DNA of 64,000 nt, taken from contig NZ_FZOQ01000010.1 of assembly GCF_900188175.1 (NCBI RefSeq), positions 1 to 64,000 on the forward strand, written 5' to 3'. This stretch comes from Pontibacter ummariensis. GTDB taxonomy: Bacteria; Bacteroidota; Bacteroidia; Cytophagales; Hymenobacteraceae. A program made the translations under genes and the position numbers. Every line of letters starts with the position of its first letter. Positions within the stretch are counted from its first letter, which is position 1. Below the pieces are notes generated by a model. The model worked only from the letters and a program-made list of their open reading frames with translations, ran no database searches and was not told the origin of the DNA. Of the stretch, positions 1 to 8,516 are shown in pieces.

Positions 1-148
1 GGGCAACAGTCTTGGAGGCTGTCTGTGGATCAGAATAAACTGTTACCGGAAGTTTCTCGAAACGGGTCTCTTCTAAAAGATTTAATCGTGACATTATTCG
101 TGTTTAAGATTGTTGTGTTTTTCAAATAATCCCTGGTTGTTATTTAAA
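1..148. other. Left-edge non-coding stretch
   Basis: Short stretch downstream of the D-lactate dehydrogenase gene. One plus-strand frame stays open from base 1 to a TAA at 127-129, so it could be the last 42 codons of a gene entering from the left, but the translation shows no motif I recognise. I see no clear hairpin terminator for the minus-strand operon that ends here. Confidence 0.3.
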
Positions 149-2959
149 TTAAATACACTCATCCAGCAGGTATACAATGGACTCGTAGTTCTTCCCAACT
201 GCCTCTGATAAGGCCATCTCGCAGGTTTTGGCCGTGGAGTAATAACCTTCATACACTTCTTCTTTTACCTCCTGTGCCTCCGGGCAGGTAGCGGCCCTGG
301 TTAGCTCCGGGAATAGGAAGCCCCTGTCGCCTGCCATCCCACAGCAGCCTGCCTGCACAGGCACTTTCACTTCCTGCGCCAGCTGCTGGGCGATCTTCAG
401 GAACTTGCCCTCCAGTCCCATTTTCTGCAAAGAGCAGACAGGGTGCAGCACGACACGCGCCTTCTTCCGCAGTACCTTGGCCTGTGGCAGCACATAATCG
501 GCCAGGTAATCGATGCTGTCGATGATCTGCAGGGCGTCGAACTTTTGCCTGTTCTCTGGGGAGAGTACCGGGCGGCAGGTCTGCAGGGTGTGGGTGCAGG
601 AACTTACATCCAGCACCAGCGGCAGCTTACCGGCCTCTGTCCATTCCCAGATTTTCTGAATAGTTTCGTTTGCCGTAAACTCGAAGGCCTTGCTGTATCC
701 TTTAGAAGAAAAGATCTGACCGCAGCAGGCACCCTGCACATCGTTTGGAATTACCAGCCCCACTCCTGCTTTGTTCGAGACACGCAGGAAAGTCTCTATA
801 ATACTTTTCCCCTTCTCCTTTGCCCCTCCCATGGTGCGGGAGATACAGGTAGGGAAGTAAACGGCAGCAGCTTTTTCTTTCACTACCGGAGTCAAATAAT
901 CCGGCGTCGAAAGCAACTGATCTGACCACAGCGGGAAAGCTGGCACCACACTTTTCATGCGCTTGGTGAGCTTGGTCAGGGCCTGCGCACCGGCCAGTTG
1001 ATTAAGGCCGCTGCCTGCTTTCAGGCCGGTCTTCACGAGCGCAGTTACTGGCTTGAAGTTTTTGGCTACTAATAAAGCCAAGTCATTGGCCAGCGGGCTA
1101 TGGTTTTCCTTGCGCAGGCGCTTCACCAAATCGCCGGTGTTGATATCCACGGGGCAGGCTGTCGCACACAAGCCGTCTACTGCGCAGGTATCCAGCCCAT
1201 CGTACTGGTATTGCTGTAATAGCTGTTTGTGCTCCTTGCTTTTCCCTGCTCTCTCCAGCTTTAGCAGCTCCCGTCGCACCACGATCCGGCGGCGCGGGGT
1301 GAGCGTGATGTTACGGCTAGGGCATTTGTGCTCGCAGAAGCCACATTCCATGCACTTATCCACCTCCTCTTCCACCCGTGGCAGCTCCTTCAGGTTGCGG
1401 ATATGCGCCTCCTTATCTTCATTGATGATGACACCGGGATTGAGGAGGTTGGCAGGGTCAACGGCCTGCTTCAGGGCTTTCATGATCTGGTAGATCTCCG
1501 TTCCCCACTCCGTCTCCACGAAAGGTGCCATGTTGCGGCCTGTGCCGTGCTCAGCTTTTAAAGCACCGTTGTAACGATGCACGACCAGCTCAACTACCTC
1601 TTTCAGAAAAAGATCGTAGCGCTCTATCTCTGCAGACGAGTCAAAGGCCTGTGTGACCACAAAGTGGATGTTGCCGTCTTTCGCATGGCCAAAGATGATA
1701 GCCTGCTCATAACCATGCTTTTTAAAGAGCTGCTGCAGGTCCAGAATGGCGTTCCCCAGTTCTTCAACCGGAAAAGCGATATCCTCGAGGATAACAGTCG
1801 TACCACTGGCCCGCACCGCCCCCACTGCCGGGAACATGCCTTTCCGCACTTTCCACAGGAAAGCCTGTGCTGCCGGGTCAGCCGTGAACTCCGGGGCGTA
1901 CAGCAGGGACAGGCCTGAAGCCAGGGTGAAGAACTTGTCTATCTTTAGCTGTACCTCCTCCACAGTGTTTCCCTGAAACTCCACCAGCAAGGCGGCAGCG
2001 GTTCCGGGCAAAGTCTTTATTACTGCCGGTACACCCGGCATAGCCTCTATCGAACGCAGCGAGGCCCGGTCCATCAGCTCTACGGCCTCTGCCCCTGCAT
2101 CAGCAAGCGGCACAATGGCCTGGCAGGCCGCGTAGATATCCGGGAAGTACAAAAGCGCCGTGGACTTGGCCGGGTAGTCCGGAACGGTATCGAGCACTGC
2201 CTCCGAAATAAAGCCCAAGGTACCTTCGGCCCCAATCAGCAGGTGGGCCAGCATGTCCAGCGGGTGCTCATAATCTATGAGCGCATTCACAGAATAGCCG
2301 ACCGTGTTCTTGGTCCGGTACTTTTTCCGGATCACCTCATAAAGCTGGCTATTGTGCATCACCTGGTCCTTCAGGTCCAACAACACCTGAAAGATTCTGG
2401 GGCACTCCTGCTCAAAGCGCTTATAGTCTTCTTTGTGCGCTGTGCTGTAGGCAACACCCGTAGGCAGCATAAAGCGGATGTACCGGGTTGTGTGGTAGGA
2501 GTTCTTGCTCACGCCACAGCACATGCCGCTGGCATTGTTAGACAAAATACCCCCCAGCATGGCTGAATTGATGCTGGCCGGGTCCGGACCAATCTTCCGT
2601 TTGTACTTCCGGAGGTAGGCATTCACCATGCCCCCGATCACCCCGGGCTGTACCCGCACCTGTTCTCCGTTCTCCAGCACCTCCAGCTTGTTCCAGTGCT
2701 GGCTCAGGTCCACCAAAATGCCGTCTGTAATAGATTGCCCTGATAAGCTGGTGCCAGCCGTCCTGAACGTAAGGGGGATTTTATGCTGATGCGACAGGGC
2801 AAACAGGGCCTGTACCTCGGCCTCTGATACAGGCTGCACGACTGCCTGTGGCCTCAGGTAATAAAAACCGGCATCCGAAGCGTAGGCCACTACGTCTATC
2901 AGCCTTGATTTAATGCGTGCCTTTGGCAGGATCGCCTCCAGCTGCTTCTCCAATTCCAT
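149..2959 (-). CDS. FAD / 4Fe-4S D-lactate dehydrogenase (D-2-hydroxyacid dehydrogenase)
   Basis: 936 residues, starting at an ATG. Order of parts: an N-terminal FAD-binding type 4 domain (about residues 40-180, with RTAGTSLSGQS), an FAD-oxidase C-terminal domain (about 215-520, with GHAKDGNIHF and AEHGTGRNMAP), two ferredoxin-type clusters (CMECGFCEHKCP near 535 and CAVDGLCATACP near 595), and two CCG heterodisulfide-reductase-like motifs (near 745 and 870). This layout and length match the membrane-associated, quinone-linked D-lactate dehydrogenases (D-iLDH type) and the related D-2-hydroxyglutarate dehydrogenases. No signal peptide, so cytoplasmic. It is the last gene of the block and starts 23 bp after the symporter stop. 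MurQ in the same block releases D-lactate, so oxidation of D-lactate to pyruvate is the natural role here. The exact 2-hydroxyacid cannot be read from sequence alone. Confidence 0.85.
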   Translation of the reverse strand: MELEKQLEAILPKARIKSRLIDVVAYASDAGFYYLRPQAVVQPVSEAEVQALFALSHQHKIPLTFRTAGTSLSGQSITDGILVDLSQHWNKLEVLENGEQVRVQPGVIGGMVNAYLRKYKRKIGPDPASINSAMLGGILSNNASGMCCGVSKNSYHTTRYIRFMLPTGVAYSTAHKEDYKRFEQECPRIFQVLLDLKDQVMHNSQLYEVIRKKYRTKNTVGYSVNALIDYEHPLDMLAHLLIGAEGTLGFISEAVLDTVPDYPAKSTALLYFPDIYAACQAIVPLADAGAEAVELMDRASLRSIEAMPGVPAVIKTLPGTAAALLVEFQGNTVEEVQLKIDKFFTLASGLSLLYAPEFTADPAAQAFLWKVRKGMFPAVGAVRASGTTVILEDIAFPVEELGNAILDLQQLFKKHGYEQAIIFGHAKDGNIHFVVTQAFDSSAEIERYDLFLKEVVELVVHRYNGALKAEHGTGRNMAPFVETEWGTEIYQIMKALKQAVDPANLLNPGVIINEDKEAHIRNLKELPRVEEEVDKCMECGFCEHKCPSRNITLTPRRRIVVRRELLKLERAGKSKEHKQLLQQYQYDGLDTCAVDGLCATACPVDINTGDLVKRLRKENHSPLANDLALLVAKNFKPVTALVKTGLKAGSGLNQLAGAQALTKLTKRMKSVVPAFPLWSDQLLSTPDYLTPVVKEKAAAVYFPTCISRTMGGAKEKGKSIIETFLRVSNKAGVGLVIPNDVQGACCGQIFSSKGYSKAFEFTANETIQKIWEWTEAGKLPLVLDVSSCTHTLQTCRPVLSPENRQKFDALQIIDSIDYLADYVLPQAKVLRKKARVVLHPVCSLQKMGLEGKFLKIAQQLAQEVKVPVQAGCCGMAGDRGFLFPELTRAATCPEAQEVKEEVYEGYYSTAKTCEMALSEAVGKNYESIVYLLDECI

Positions 2960-2982
2960 GAGAAGATAAGTATTAGGATTTA

Positions 2983-4497
2983 TTAGAGCTTTGCCAGTTC
3001 CCGCTCCTGAGCACCCTGTGCGGGAGCAGGCTCGTCTTTACCGGGTTTACTCGTAAGCAACAGGCACAGAAAAGTGATCAGGCCGTTTACAATAATGAGC
3101 TCAAAGCCCATCGCGTAACCGATCCAGGCAAGGGAGTTAACCTCCAGCACATAAGTGAGCACAGGAGAGAGCAGGCAGATAAACGGTACTAATTTGTCCG
3201 TTACCATGCGCTTGCTGATCATACCAAAGGCAAACAGCCCAAGCAGAGGGCCATAGGTATAGCCAGCAGCCTTAAAAATGGCGTTCACCACCGAATCATC
3301 GTTGATGATGCGGAATACGATCACCACCAACAGCATAATGACAGAGAACACAATGTGTACGAAATGACGTGTGCGAATCAGGCTGAGGTCGTTCTGGTTT
3401 CCCTTCTTGTCAAATCCCAGGAAGTCGACACAGAAAGAGGTCGTCAGGGCTGTCAGGGCCGAATCGGTGGTGGCAAAGGTAGCCGCCGTTAAACCCAGCA
3501 TAAACACGATGGCCGGGATCACGTTCAGGTGATTCAGGGCTATCTCGGGGAACAGGTGATCGGGCGTGCGCAGGGCCGTTACATCTATGCCGTGGGCTTC
3601 GGCATACAGGTACAGCATAGCGCCCACACTCAGGAAAAAGATGTTGATGCCCACAAACACAGCTGTAAAAGTGAGCATGTTCTTCTGGGCCTCCCCAATG
3701 TTGCGGCAGCTCAGGTTCTTTTGCATCAGGTCCTGGTCCAGCCCCGTCATGGCAACCGTTACGAAAATACCGCCCAGGAACTGCTTCAGGAAGTGGCTCC
3801 TGCTCCCTATAAAATCCTCCCAGAAAAACATCTTGGAATAAGAGCTTTCCTTCACCGCCTCAAACGTTTGCAGCAGGTCCATGTTCAGGCTCTCAGCTAT
3901 AAAGTAAATAGACAGCAGCACCGACGACAACAGGAAAACCGTCTGCAGGGTGTCGGTAATTACGATCGTCTTTAAACCTCCCTTAAAGGTATAGGACCAG
4001 ATGAGGAGCAGACAGATCGCCACAGTCACGGCAAAAGGCACCTCCCAGGCATCAAAAATAAACTTCTGCAGCACGATGGCCACCAGGTACAGGCGAAACG
4101 CGGAGCCAATCACACGGGAAACCAGAAAGATCATGGCGCCGGACTTATAGCTCCAGTACCCCATGCGCTTCTCCAGATAAGTGTAGATCGACACCAGGTT
4201 CAGGCGGTAGTACAGTGGCAGCAGCACAGTGGCGATCAGCAGAAAGCCGACGGCATTGCCAAGCACGAACTGAAAGTAGCCGAAACTATTATTGCTCACG
4301 GCACCAGGCACCGAGATAAAGGTTACCCCGGACAGGGCCGTACCGATCATCCCGAAGGCCACAAAGTACCACCTGGAATTACGGTTGGCAATAAAAAAGC
4401 TGGAGTTATCGGACGAACCTTTCGACGTGAGGTAGGAAATACCGATCAGCACGGCAAAATAACCTATCAGAAAGGACAGAAGTACGATGGGAGACAT
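2983..4497 (-). CDS. Sodium:solute symporter (SSS family), probable amino-sugar/MurNAc importer
   Basis: 504 residues, very hydrophobic, with about 13 membrane segments of the LeuT-fold SSS family. The GTALSGVTFISVPGAV stretch after the second helix is typical of the sialic-acid/sugar branch. It lies between murQ (103 bp upstream) and the D-lactate dehydrogenase (23 bp downstream), so its likely cargo is MurNAc or a GlcNAc-MurNAc product moving across the inner membrane. Unlike the MurP PTS permease of E. coli or B. subtilis, an SSS carrier does not phosphorylate its cargo, so a separate MurNAc kinase would be required. None is visible in this window. Substrate is inferred from neighbours only. 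Confidence 0.8.
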   Translation of the reverse strand: MSPIVLLSFLIGYFAVLIGISYLTSKGSSDNSSFFIANRNSRWYFVAFGMIGTALSGVTFISVPGAVSNNSFGYFQFVLGNAVGFLLIATVLLPLYYRLNLVSIYTYLEKRMGYWSYKSGAMIFLVSRVIGSAFRLYLVAIVLQKFIFDAWEVPFAVTVAICLLLIWSYTFKGGLKTIVITDTLQTVFLLSSVLLSIYFIAESLNMDLLQTFEAVKESSYSKMFFWEDFIGSRSHFLKQFLGGIFVTVAMTGLDQDLMQKNLSCRNIGEAQKNMLTFTAVFVGINIFFLSVGAMLYLYAEAHGIDVTALRTPDHLFPEIALNHLNVIPAIVFMLGLTAATFATTDSALTALTTSFCVDFLGFDKKGNQNDLSLIRTRHFVHIVFSVIMLLVVIVFRIINDDSVVNAIFKAAGYTYGPLLGLFAFGMISKRMVTDKLVPFICLLSPVLTYVLEVNSLAWIGYAMGFELIIVNGLITFLCLLLTSKPGKDEPAPAQGAQERELAKL

Positions 4498-4600
4498 AGG
4501 CTGTGTTTTTCAATGGTAATAAGTGGCAGGCCTGTAATGTAAGCCTTTCCAGGCCTGCTGTTTTAAGCTGAACGTCAGCTGTTATCCGCTTATTCTGCTG

Positions 4601-5440
4601 CTAAAGCGAAAGCGCCTCGTTAGCCGGTTCTGAAGGTAACAGGATTTGTGCGATTGCCTTGCGCACGCTGCCATATTTTTCTAAAAGCGCCGCCGCTGTT
4701 TCTTCGTCTGTTCCGGTTTCCGCCACAATCATGCGCACCCCCCGGTGGTAGAGCTTATGATTGCTCAGCTGCATGTCCACCATTTTGTTTCCCTTCACTC
4801 TGCCTAGCTGGATCATTACGGTGGTGCTCAACATGTTCAGGACCAGCTTCTGCGCGGTGCCAGACTTCATGCGGGTAGAGCCCGACAGGAACTCAGGCCC
4901 CACTACTACCTCTACCGGGAACTGCGCTTCGGCGGCCACCGGGCTACCGGCATTGCATACAATACAACCCGTTACCAGCCCCTGTTGGTTCGCCATCTGC
5001 AGTCCGCCGATCACGTAAGGGGTTGTACCGGAGGCGGCCAATCCCACCACCACATCGGCCTCGCTTATATCATAGGCCTCTAAGTCTTTCCAGGCCTGCT
5101 CCGGGTCGTCCTCGGCAAATTCCACGGCCTTGCGGATAGCTCCGTCGCCCCCGGCGATCAGTCCTACCACCCAATCAAAAGGAACCCCAAACGTTGGCGG
5201 GCATTCCGAGGCATCTACTACCCCTAAGCGGCCACTGGTACCTGCCCCAATATAAAAGAGCCGTCCTCCTGCCTTCATTTTCTCTGCCACTACGGTGGCC
5301 AGCTGCTCAATCTGCGGCATGGCTTTTTCCACCGCAAGCGGTACTGTCTTATCTTCTTTGTTTATGTTCTCCAGGATCTCCCGCACAGACATCTTGTCCA
5401 GGTCCTGGTAGTTCGACTCTTTCTCCGTTACAAATTCCAT
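4601..5440 (-). CDS. murQ: N-acetylmuramic acid 6-phosphate etherase
   Basis: 279 residues, ATG start. MurQ cleaves the lactyl ether of MurNAc-6-phosphate to give GlcNAc-6-phosphate and D-lactate in the cytoplasm. The SIS domain is intact: YIGAGTSGRLGVVDASECPP (about residues 62-81) holds the sugar-phosphate loop and the catalytic Glu of the SEC motif, AVEFAEDD carries the second conserved Glu, and SGSTRMKSGTAQKL is the C-terminal signature. It begins 45 bp after the NagZ-type gene. The gene anchors the reading of this block as MurNAc salvage. Confidence 0.95.
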   Translation of the reverse strand: MEFVTEKESNYQDLDKMSVREILENINKEDKTVPLAVEKAMPQIEQLATVVAEKMKAGGRLFYIGAGTSGRLGVVDASECPPTFGVPFDWVVGLIAGGDGAIRKAVEFAEDDPEQAWKDLEAYDISEADVVVGLAASGTTPYVIGGLQMANQQGLVTGCIVCNAGSPVAAEAQFPVEVVVGPEFLSGSTRMKSGTAQKLVLNMLSTTVMIQLGRVKGNKMVDMQLSNHKLYHRGVRMIVAETGTDEETAAALLEKYGSVRKAIAQILLPSEPANEALSL

Positions 5441-5485
5441 TTCTATATTTTTATTAACCGGTGGTATCTCTTCTAACTCTTCAAT

Positions 5486-8455
5486 TTATCTGGTGCTGGC
5501 CCCCAAAGAGGTTTGCAGCATGTTTTTCTTTACTGGCTCTTCTCGGATGATAGACTGGTAAATAGCCTCGTGAACGTCGGAGCGCACGTTCTGCTCCAGC
5601 AGCTTCGGGTTATCCCCCACTGGGTTCACGCGGTTCGACAGGAACACGTACAGCAGGTCTTCTTTCGGGTCGGCCCACACGCAGATGCCGGTAAAGCCCG
5701 TATGTCCGAAAGTCTCCGACGAGGCACTCCGGGTGGGGTAAGGTGACTTGCTGGCAGCGTTGTCTTTGGATGGCTTGTCGAAGCCCAGGCCTCTCCTGCT
5801 TATTTCGCTGTGGTAGGCGGTGAAGTAGTCTATCGTCTCTTTCTGAAACAAGCGCACGCCGTTCAGCTCACCGCCGTTCAGCAACAGTTGGTACAGCTTG
5901 GCCAGGTCGTAGGCGTTGCTGAAGAGCCCGGCATGCCCGGCCACCCCACCAAACATGGCTGCCCCGCCATCGTGCACGTCTCCTCTCAGGTGCTGCTGCC
6001 GGAAAGCTTTGTCATCCTCTGTTGGGGCAATGGCATTAAGCGAAAGGTGCTCTCGTGGGGTAAACATGGTCGTCGTCATGCCAAGGGGCTCAAAAAGCGC
6101 CTGGCGGGTATAGGCATCCAGTCCCATGCCGGTGATCTCCTCTACCACCTTTCCCAGAAAGATGAAGTCGTTGTCGCTGTACACATACTTGCCTTTTGGC
6201 CCCAGCTTGCTTTGCAGGATGCTGGCCTTCATGGAGTCGGTCCAGTCCCGGCGCATGTACATGTCTTCCGCTATCCGCACCGAGAACTGCTCAGTTGGTT
6301 TTGTGCTGTAATAGCCTGGCTTGGGTTTGCCGGTGGCAGGGTCGATCGTAGCACGGTAAAACGGAATCCAGGCCACAAGACCTGCCTGGTGCAGCAGCAC
6401 ATCCTCCAGCTTCAAGTCTGCCTTGTCGGTACCCGCTACCCAGGGCAGGTAATCGCCCAGCGTCTTTTGCAGGTCCAGTTTGCCCTCCTCGTAGAGCTTC
6501 ATCACGGCAGTCGTCGTTGCCGTGATCTTCGTAACAGAGGCCAGGTCATACACCGTGTTGGTTGACACAACCTCTGTGCTATCGTAGCTCATGTGGCCGT
6601 AAGCTTTCAGGAAACCTACTTTTCCCTTCTTTGCCACCAGTACCACACAGCCCGGCGTCGCCCCGTTTCGGATGGCGTTTGTCGCAATCGTATCGATCTG
6701 GCTCAGCTTAGTTCCGTCTAGGCCAACCGTTTCCGGGGACACCAGCGGAAAATAAGAGGTAGTTGTAATGCCGCTTCCAAAGCGGAAACTATCGGAAACA
6801 GTAACAGGCAGGGTCCCTTTTGCCACAGTAGTGCCTTGCAACAGTTGGAGGGCGACCTCGTGCATGAGGGGATCGTCTTCGTAGCAGGCAACCAGGTTTC
6901 TGGCCTCACTCATATTCATGATGGCGTAAGGGTTCCCGAACACAAAGCTGATGGTCTTTTCATCCTGCTGTAACTGCTGCAGCAGGTTTATGGCAGCTGC
7001 ACTAATGCCAAAGTTGTTGGCCGGGTATTTTTTATACTGGTGCACACCTACCACTACCGCGTCGTACTGCCCCTGCAGGCTTTCAAGTAAGGCTACAGCC
7101 GCTGTGCTGTCGGCCTTGTAGTTAAAGAAATAGGTATCGGCTCCGTATTCCTGCTGTAGCTGCTTGGCGAAGTTGTTCGCTTCGCCGAGGCCAATGCCCA
7201 CGTAGGCTACTTTTTTGCCTTGCTGCAGCGGCAACACCTCACTGTTTGTGTGGCGCAACAGGGTGATTGCATTGGTGTATACTTCCTGCTTCAGGTCCAG
7301 TACCCGCTCGTTCAGGCCCTCTGCCAGGTGTTCTGTGTCGATTGGTTTCACGTGTCGCAACTGCAGGTTGTACTTGGCCAACAGCACGCGACGCACCTTC
7401 TCGTCTATCTCCTCCCAGGTGAGCCTGTCCTTCCGAATGGCTTTGCGGACGGCTTTGATGCTTGTCCTGATGTCTCCGGGTAGGCAGAGCATGTCGTTTC
7501 CAGCGATCAGCGACTGCACAGCGGCCTCCCCCTGTGGGTAGAACTTAGCTACCCCCTGCATTTCCAGGGCATCGGTAAAGGTCAGGCCCTGGAAACCCAG
7601 TTGGTTCCGGAGCAGGTCCGTCACGTTCTTTCTGGAAAGCGAGGTAGCCTGGTTACGGGTAGTGTCGATCGCCGGGATGTACAAGTGGGCCACCATGGCG
7701 CTGCCAATGCCCGCCTTGATCAGCTGCTTGAAAGGGTACAACTCCAGCGAGTCTAGCTGGGCCAGCGTTTTGTTGATCACCGGCAGGTCCAGGTGAGAGT
7801 CCACGGCGACGTCTCCGTGCCCCGGGAAGTGCTTGGCACAGGCCATTACCCCCGTATCCTGCATCCCTTTCATGATGGCGGTGCCCAATAAGGCTACTTT
7901 ATACTTGTCTTCGCCAAAAGAACGGAAGTTGATGACCGGGTTGTTGGGGTTGTTGTTGATGTCAATGACCGGCGCATAGTTCACGTGAATGCCAATGCGT
8001 TTGCACTGTTCGCCAATCGCCTGTCCTACCTTATAAGCCAGTTCCGCGTCCGGCACGGCCCCAATGGTCAACTGGTCCGGGAAGCGGGTCACGTCCGCGA
8101 AGCGCATGCCCAGGCCTGTTTCACCATCCACGCTGACCATCAGCGGCGTACGGGCTTTTGCCTGCAGGCGGTTGATTACCTCTGCCTGCAGCCGTGCCTC
8201 GCCCTGAAAAAGGCAGATCGAGCCCACGTTGTACTTGCGGAGGCTCTTGGCTACCTCCTTCTCAAAAAAGACGACTTCCTTGCCCCTGATCTCGGACATA
8301 CGCATGACCATGAGCTGGGCGATCTTTTCTTTCTTCGAGAGCTTGTTAAAGGTACTGTCCACCCACTGCTCAGCGGCAGGAGAAGTCTGCAAAAACTGCT
8401 GCCCATGCGCCACTGCAGCATGAAACAGGAGGCCCGCAAGTAAAAGGCGTTTCAT
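5486..8455 (-). CDS. Fusion of NagZ-type GH3 beta-N-acetylhexosaminidase and beta-lactamase-fold serine hydrolase (AmiE-like)
   Basis: 989 residues from the ATG at 8455. The open frame runs further up but would overlap the previous gene, and a signal peptide (MKRLLLAGLLFHAAVAHG) begins here. The N-terminal GH3 domain (about 25-580) has KHFPGHGDVAVDSH near residue 206, the His/Asp dyad typical of NagZ rather than of ordinary GH3 glucosidases, and the nucleophile Asp in TFTDALEMQG near 291. The C-terminal half (about 610-960) is a class C beta-lactamase/penicillin-binding fold with SVTK near 638, YSD near 760 and HTG near 915. In B. subtilis the separate proteins NagZ and AmiE release GlcNAc and strip the peptide from MurNAc, and a single secreted chain here could do both. 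Such fusions are common in Bacteroidota. The amidase role of the second domain is inferred. Confidence 0.85.
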   Translation of the reverse strand: MKRLLLAGLLFHAAVAHGQQFLQTSPAAEQWVDSTFNKLSKKEKIAQLMVMRMSEIRGKEVVFFEKEVAKSLRKYNVGSICLFQGEARLQAEVINRLQAKARTPLMVSVDGETGLGMRFADVTRFPDQLTIGAVPDAELAYKVGQAIGEQCKRIGIHVNYAPVIDINNNPNNPVINFRSFGEDKYKVALLGTAIMKGMQDTGVMACAKHFPGHGDVAVDSHLDLPVINKTLAQLDSLELYPFKQLIKAGIGSAMVAHLYIPAIDTTRNQATSLSRKNVTDLLRNQLGFQGLTFTDALEMQGVAKFYPQGEAAVQSLIAGNDMLCLPGDIRTSIKAVRKAIRKDRLTWEEIDEKVRRVLLAKYNLQLRHVKPIDTEHLAEGLNERVLDLKQEVYTNAITLLRHTNSEVLPLQQGKKVAYVGIGLGEANNFAKQLQQEYGADTYFFNYKADSTAAVALLESLQGQYDAVVVGVHQYKKYPANNFGISAAAINLLQQLQQDEKTISFVFGNPYAIMNMSEARNLVACYEDDPLMHEVALQLLQGTTVAKGTLPVTVSDSFRFGSGITTTSYFPLVSPETVGLDGTKLSQIDTIATNAIRNGATPGCVVLVAKKGKVGFLKAYGHMSYDSTEVVSTNTVYDLASVTKITATTTAVMKLYEEGKLDLQKTLGDYLPWVAGTDKADLKLEDVLLHQAGLVAWIPFYRATIDPATGKPKPGYYSTKPTEQFSVRIAEDMYMRRDWTDSMKASILQSKLGPKGKYVYSDNDFIFLGKVVEEITGMGLDAYTRQALFEPLGMTTTMFTPREHLSLNAIAPTEDDKAFRQQHLRGDVHDGGAAMFGGVAGHAGLFSNAYDLAKLYQLLLNGGELNGVRLFQKETIDYFTAYHSEISRRGLGFDKPSKDNAASKSPYPTRSASSETFGHTGFTGICVWADPKEDLLYVFLSNRVNPVGDNPKLLEQNVRSDVHEAIYQSIIREEPVKKNMLQTSLGASTR

Positions 8456-8516
8456 ATAAATGTCTTGTGTATTTCTTAATCGTTTTAGCTTAGTTACTCC
8501 TGTTGGTCCTGCTACC

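Noticed and set aside
5810..6565. 251-codon open frame on the plus strand
   Set aside because: Antisense to the NagZ-type fusion gene; shadow of its codon bias.
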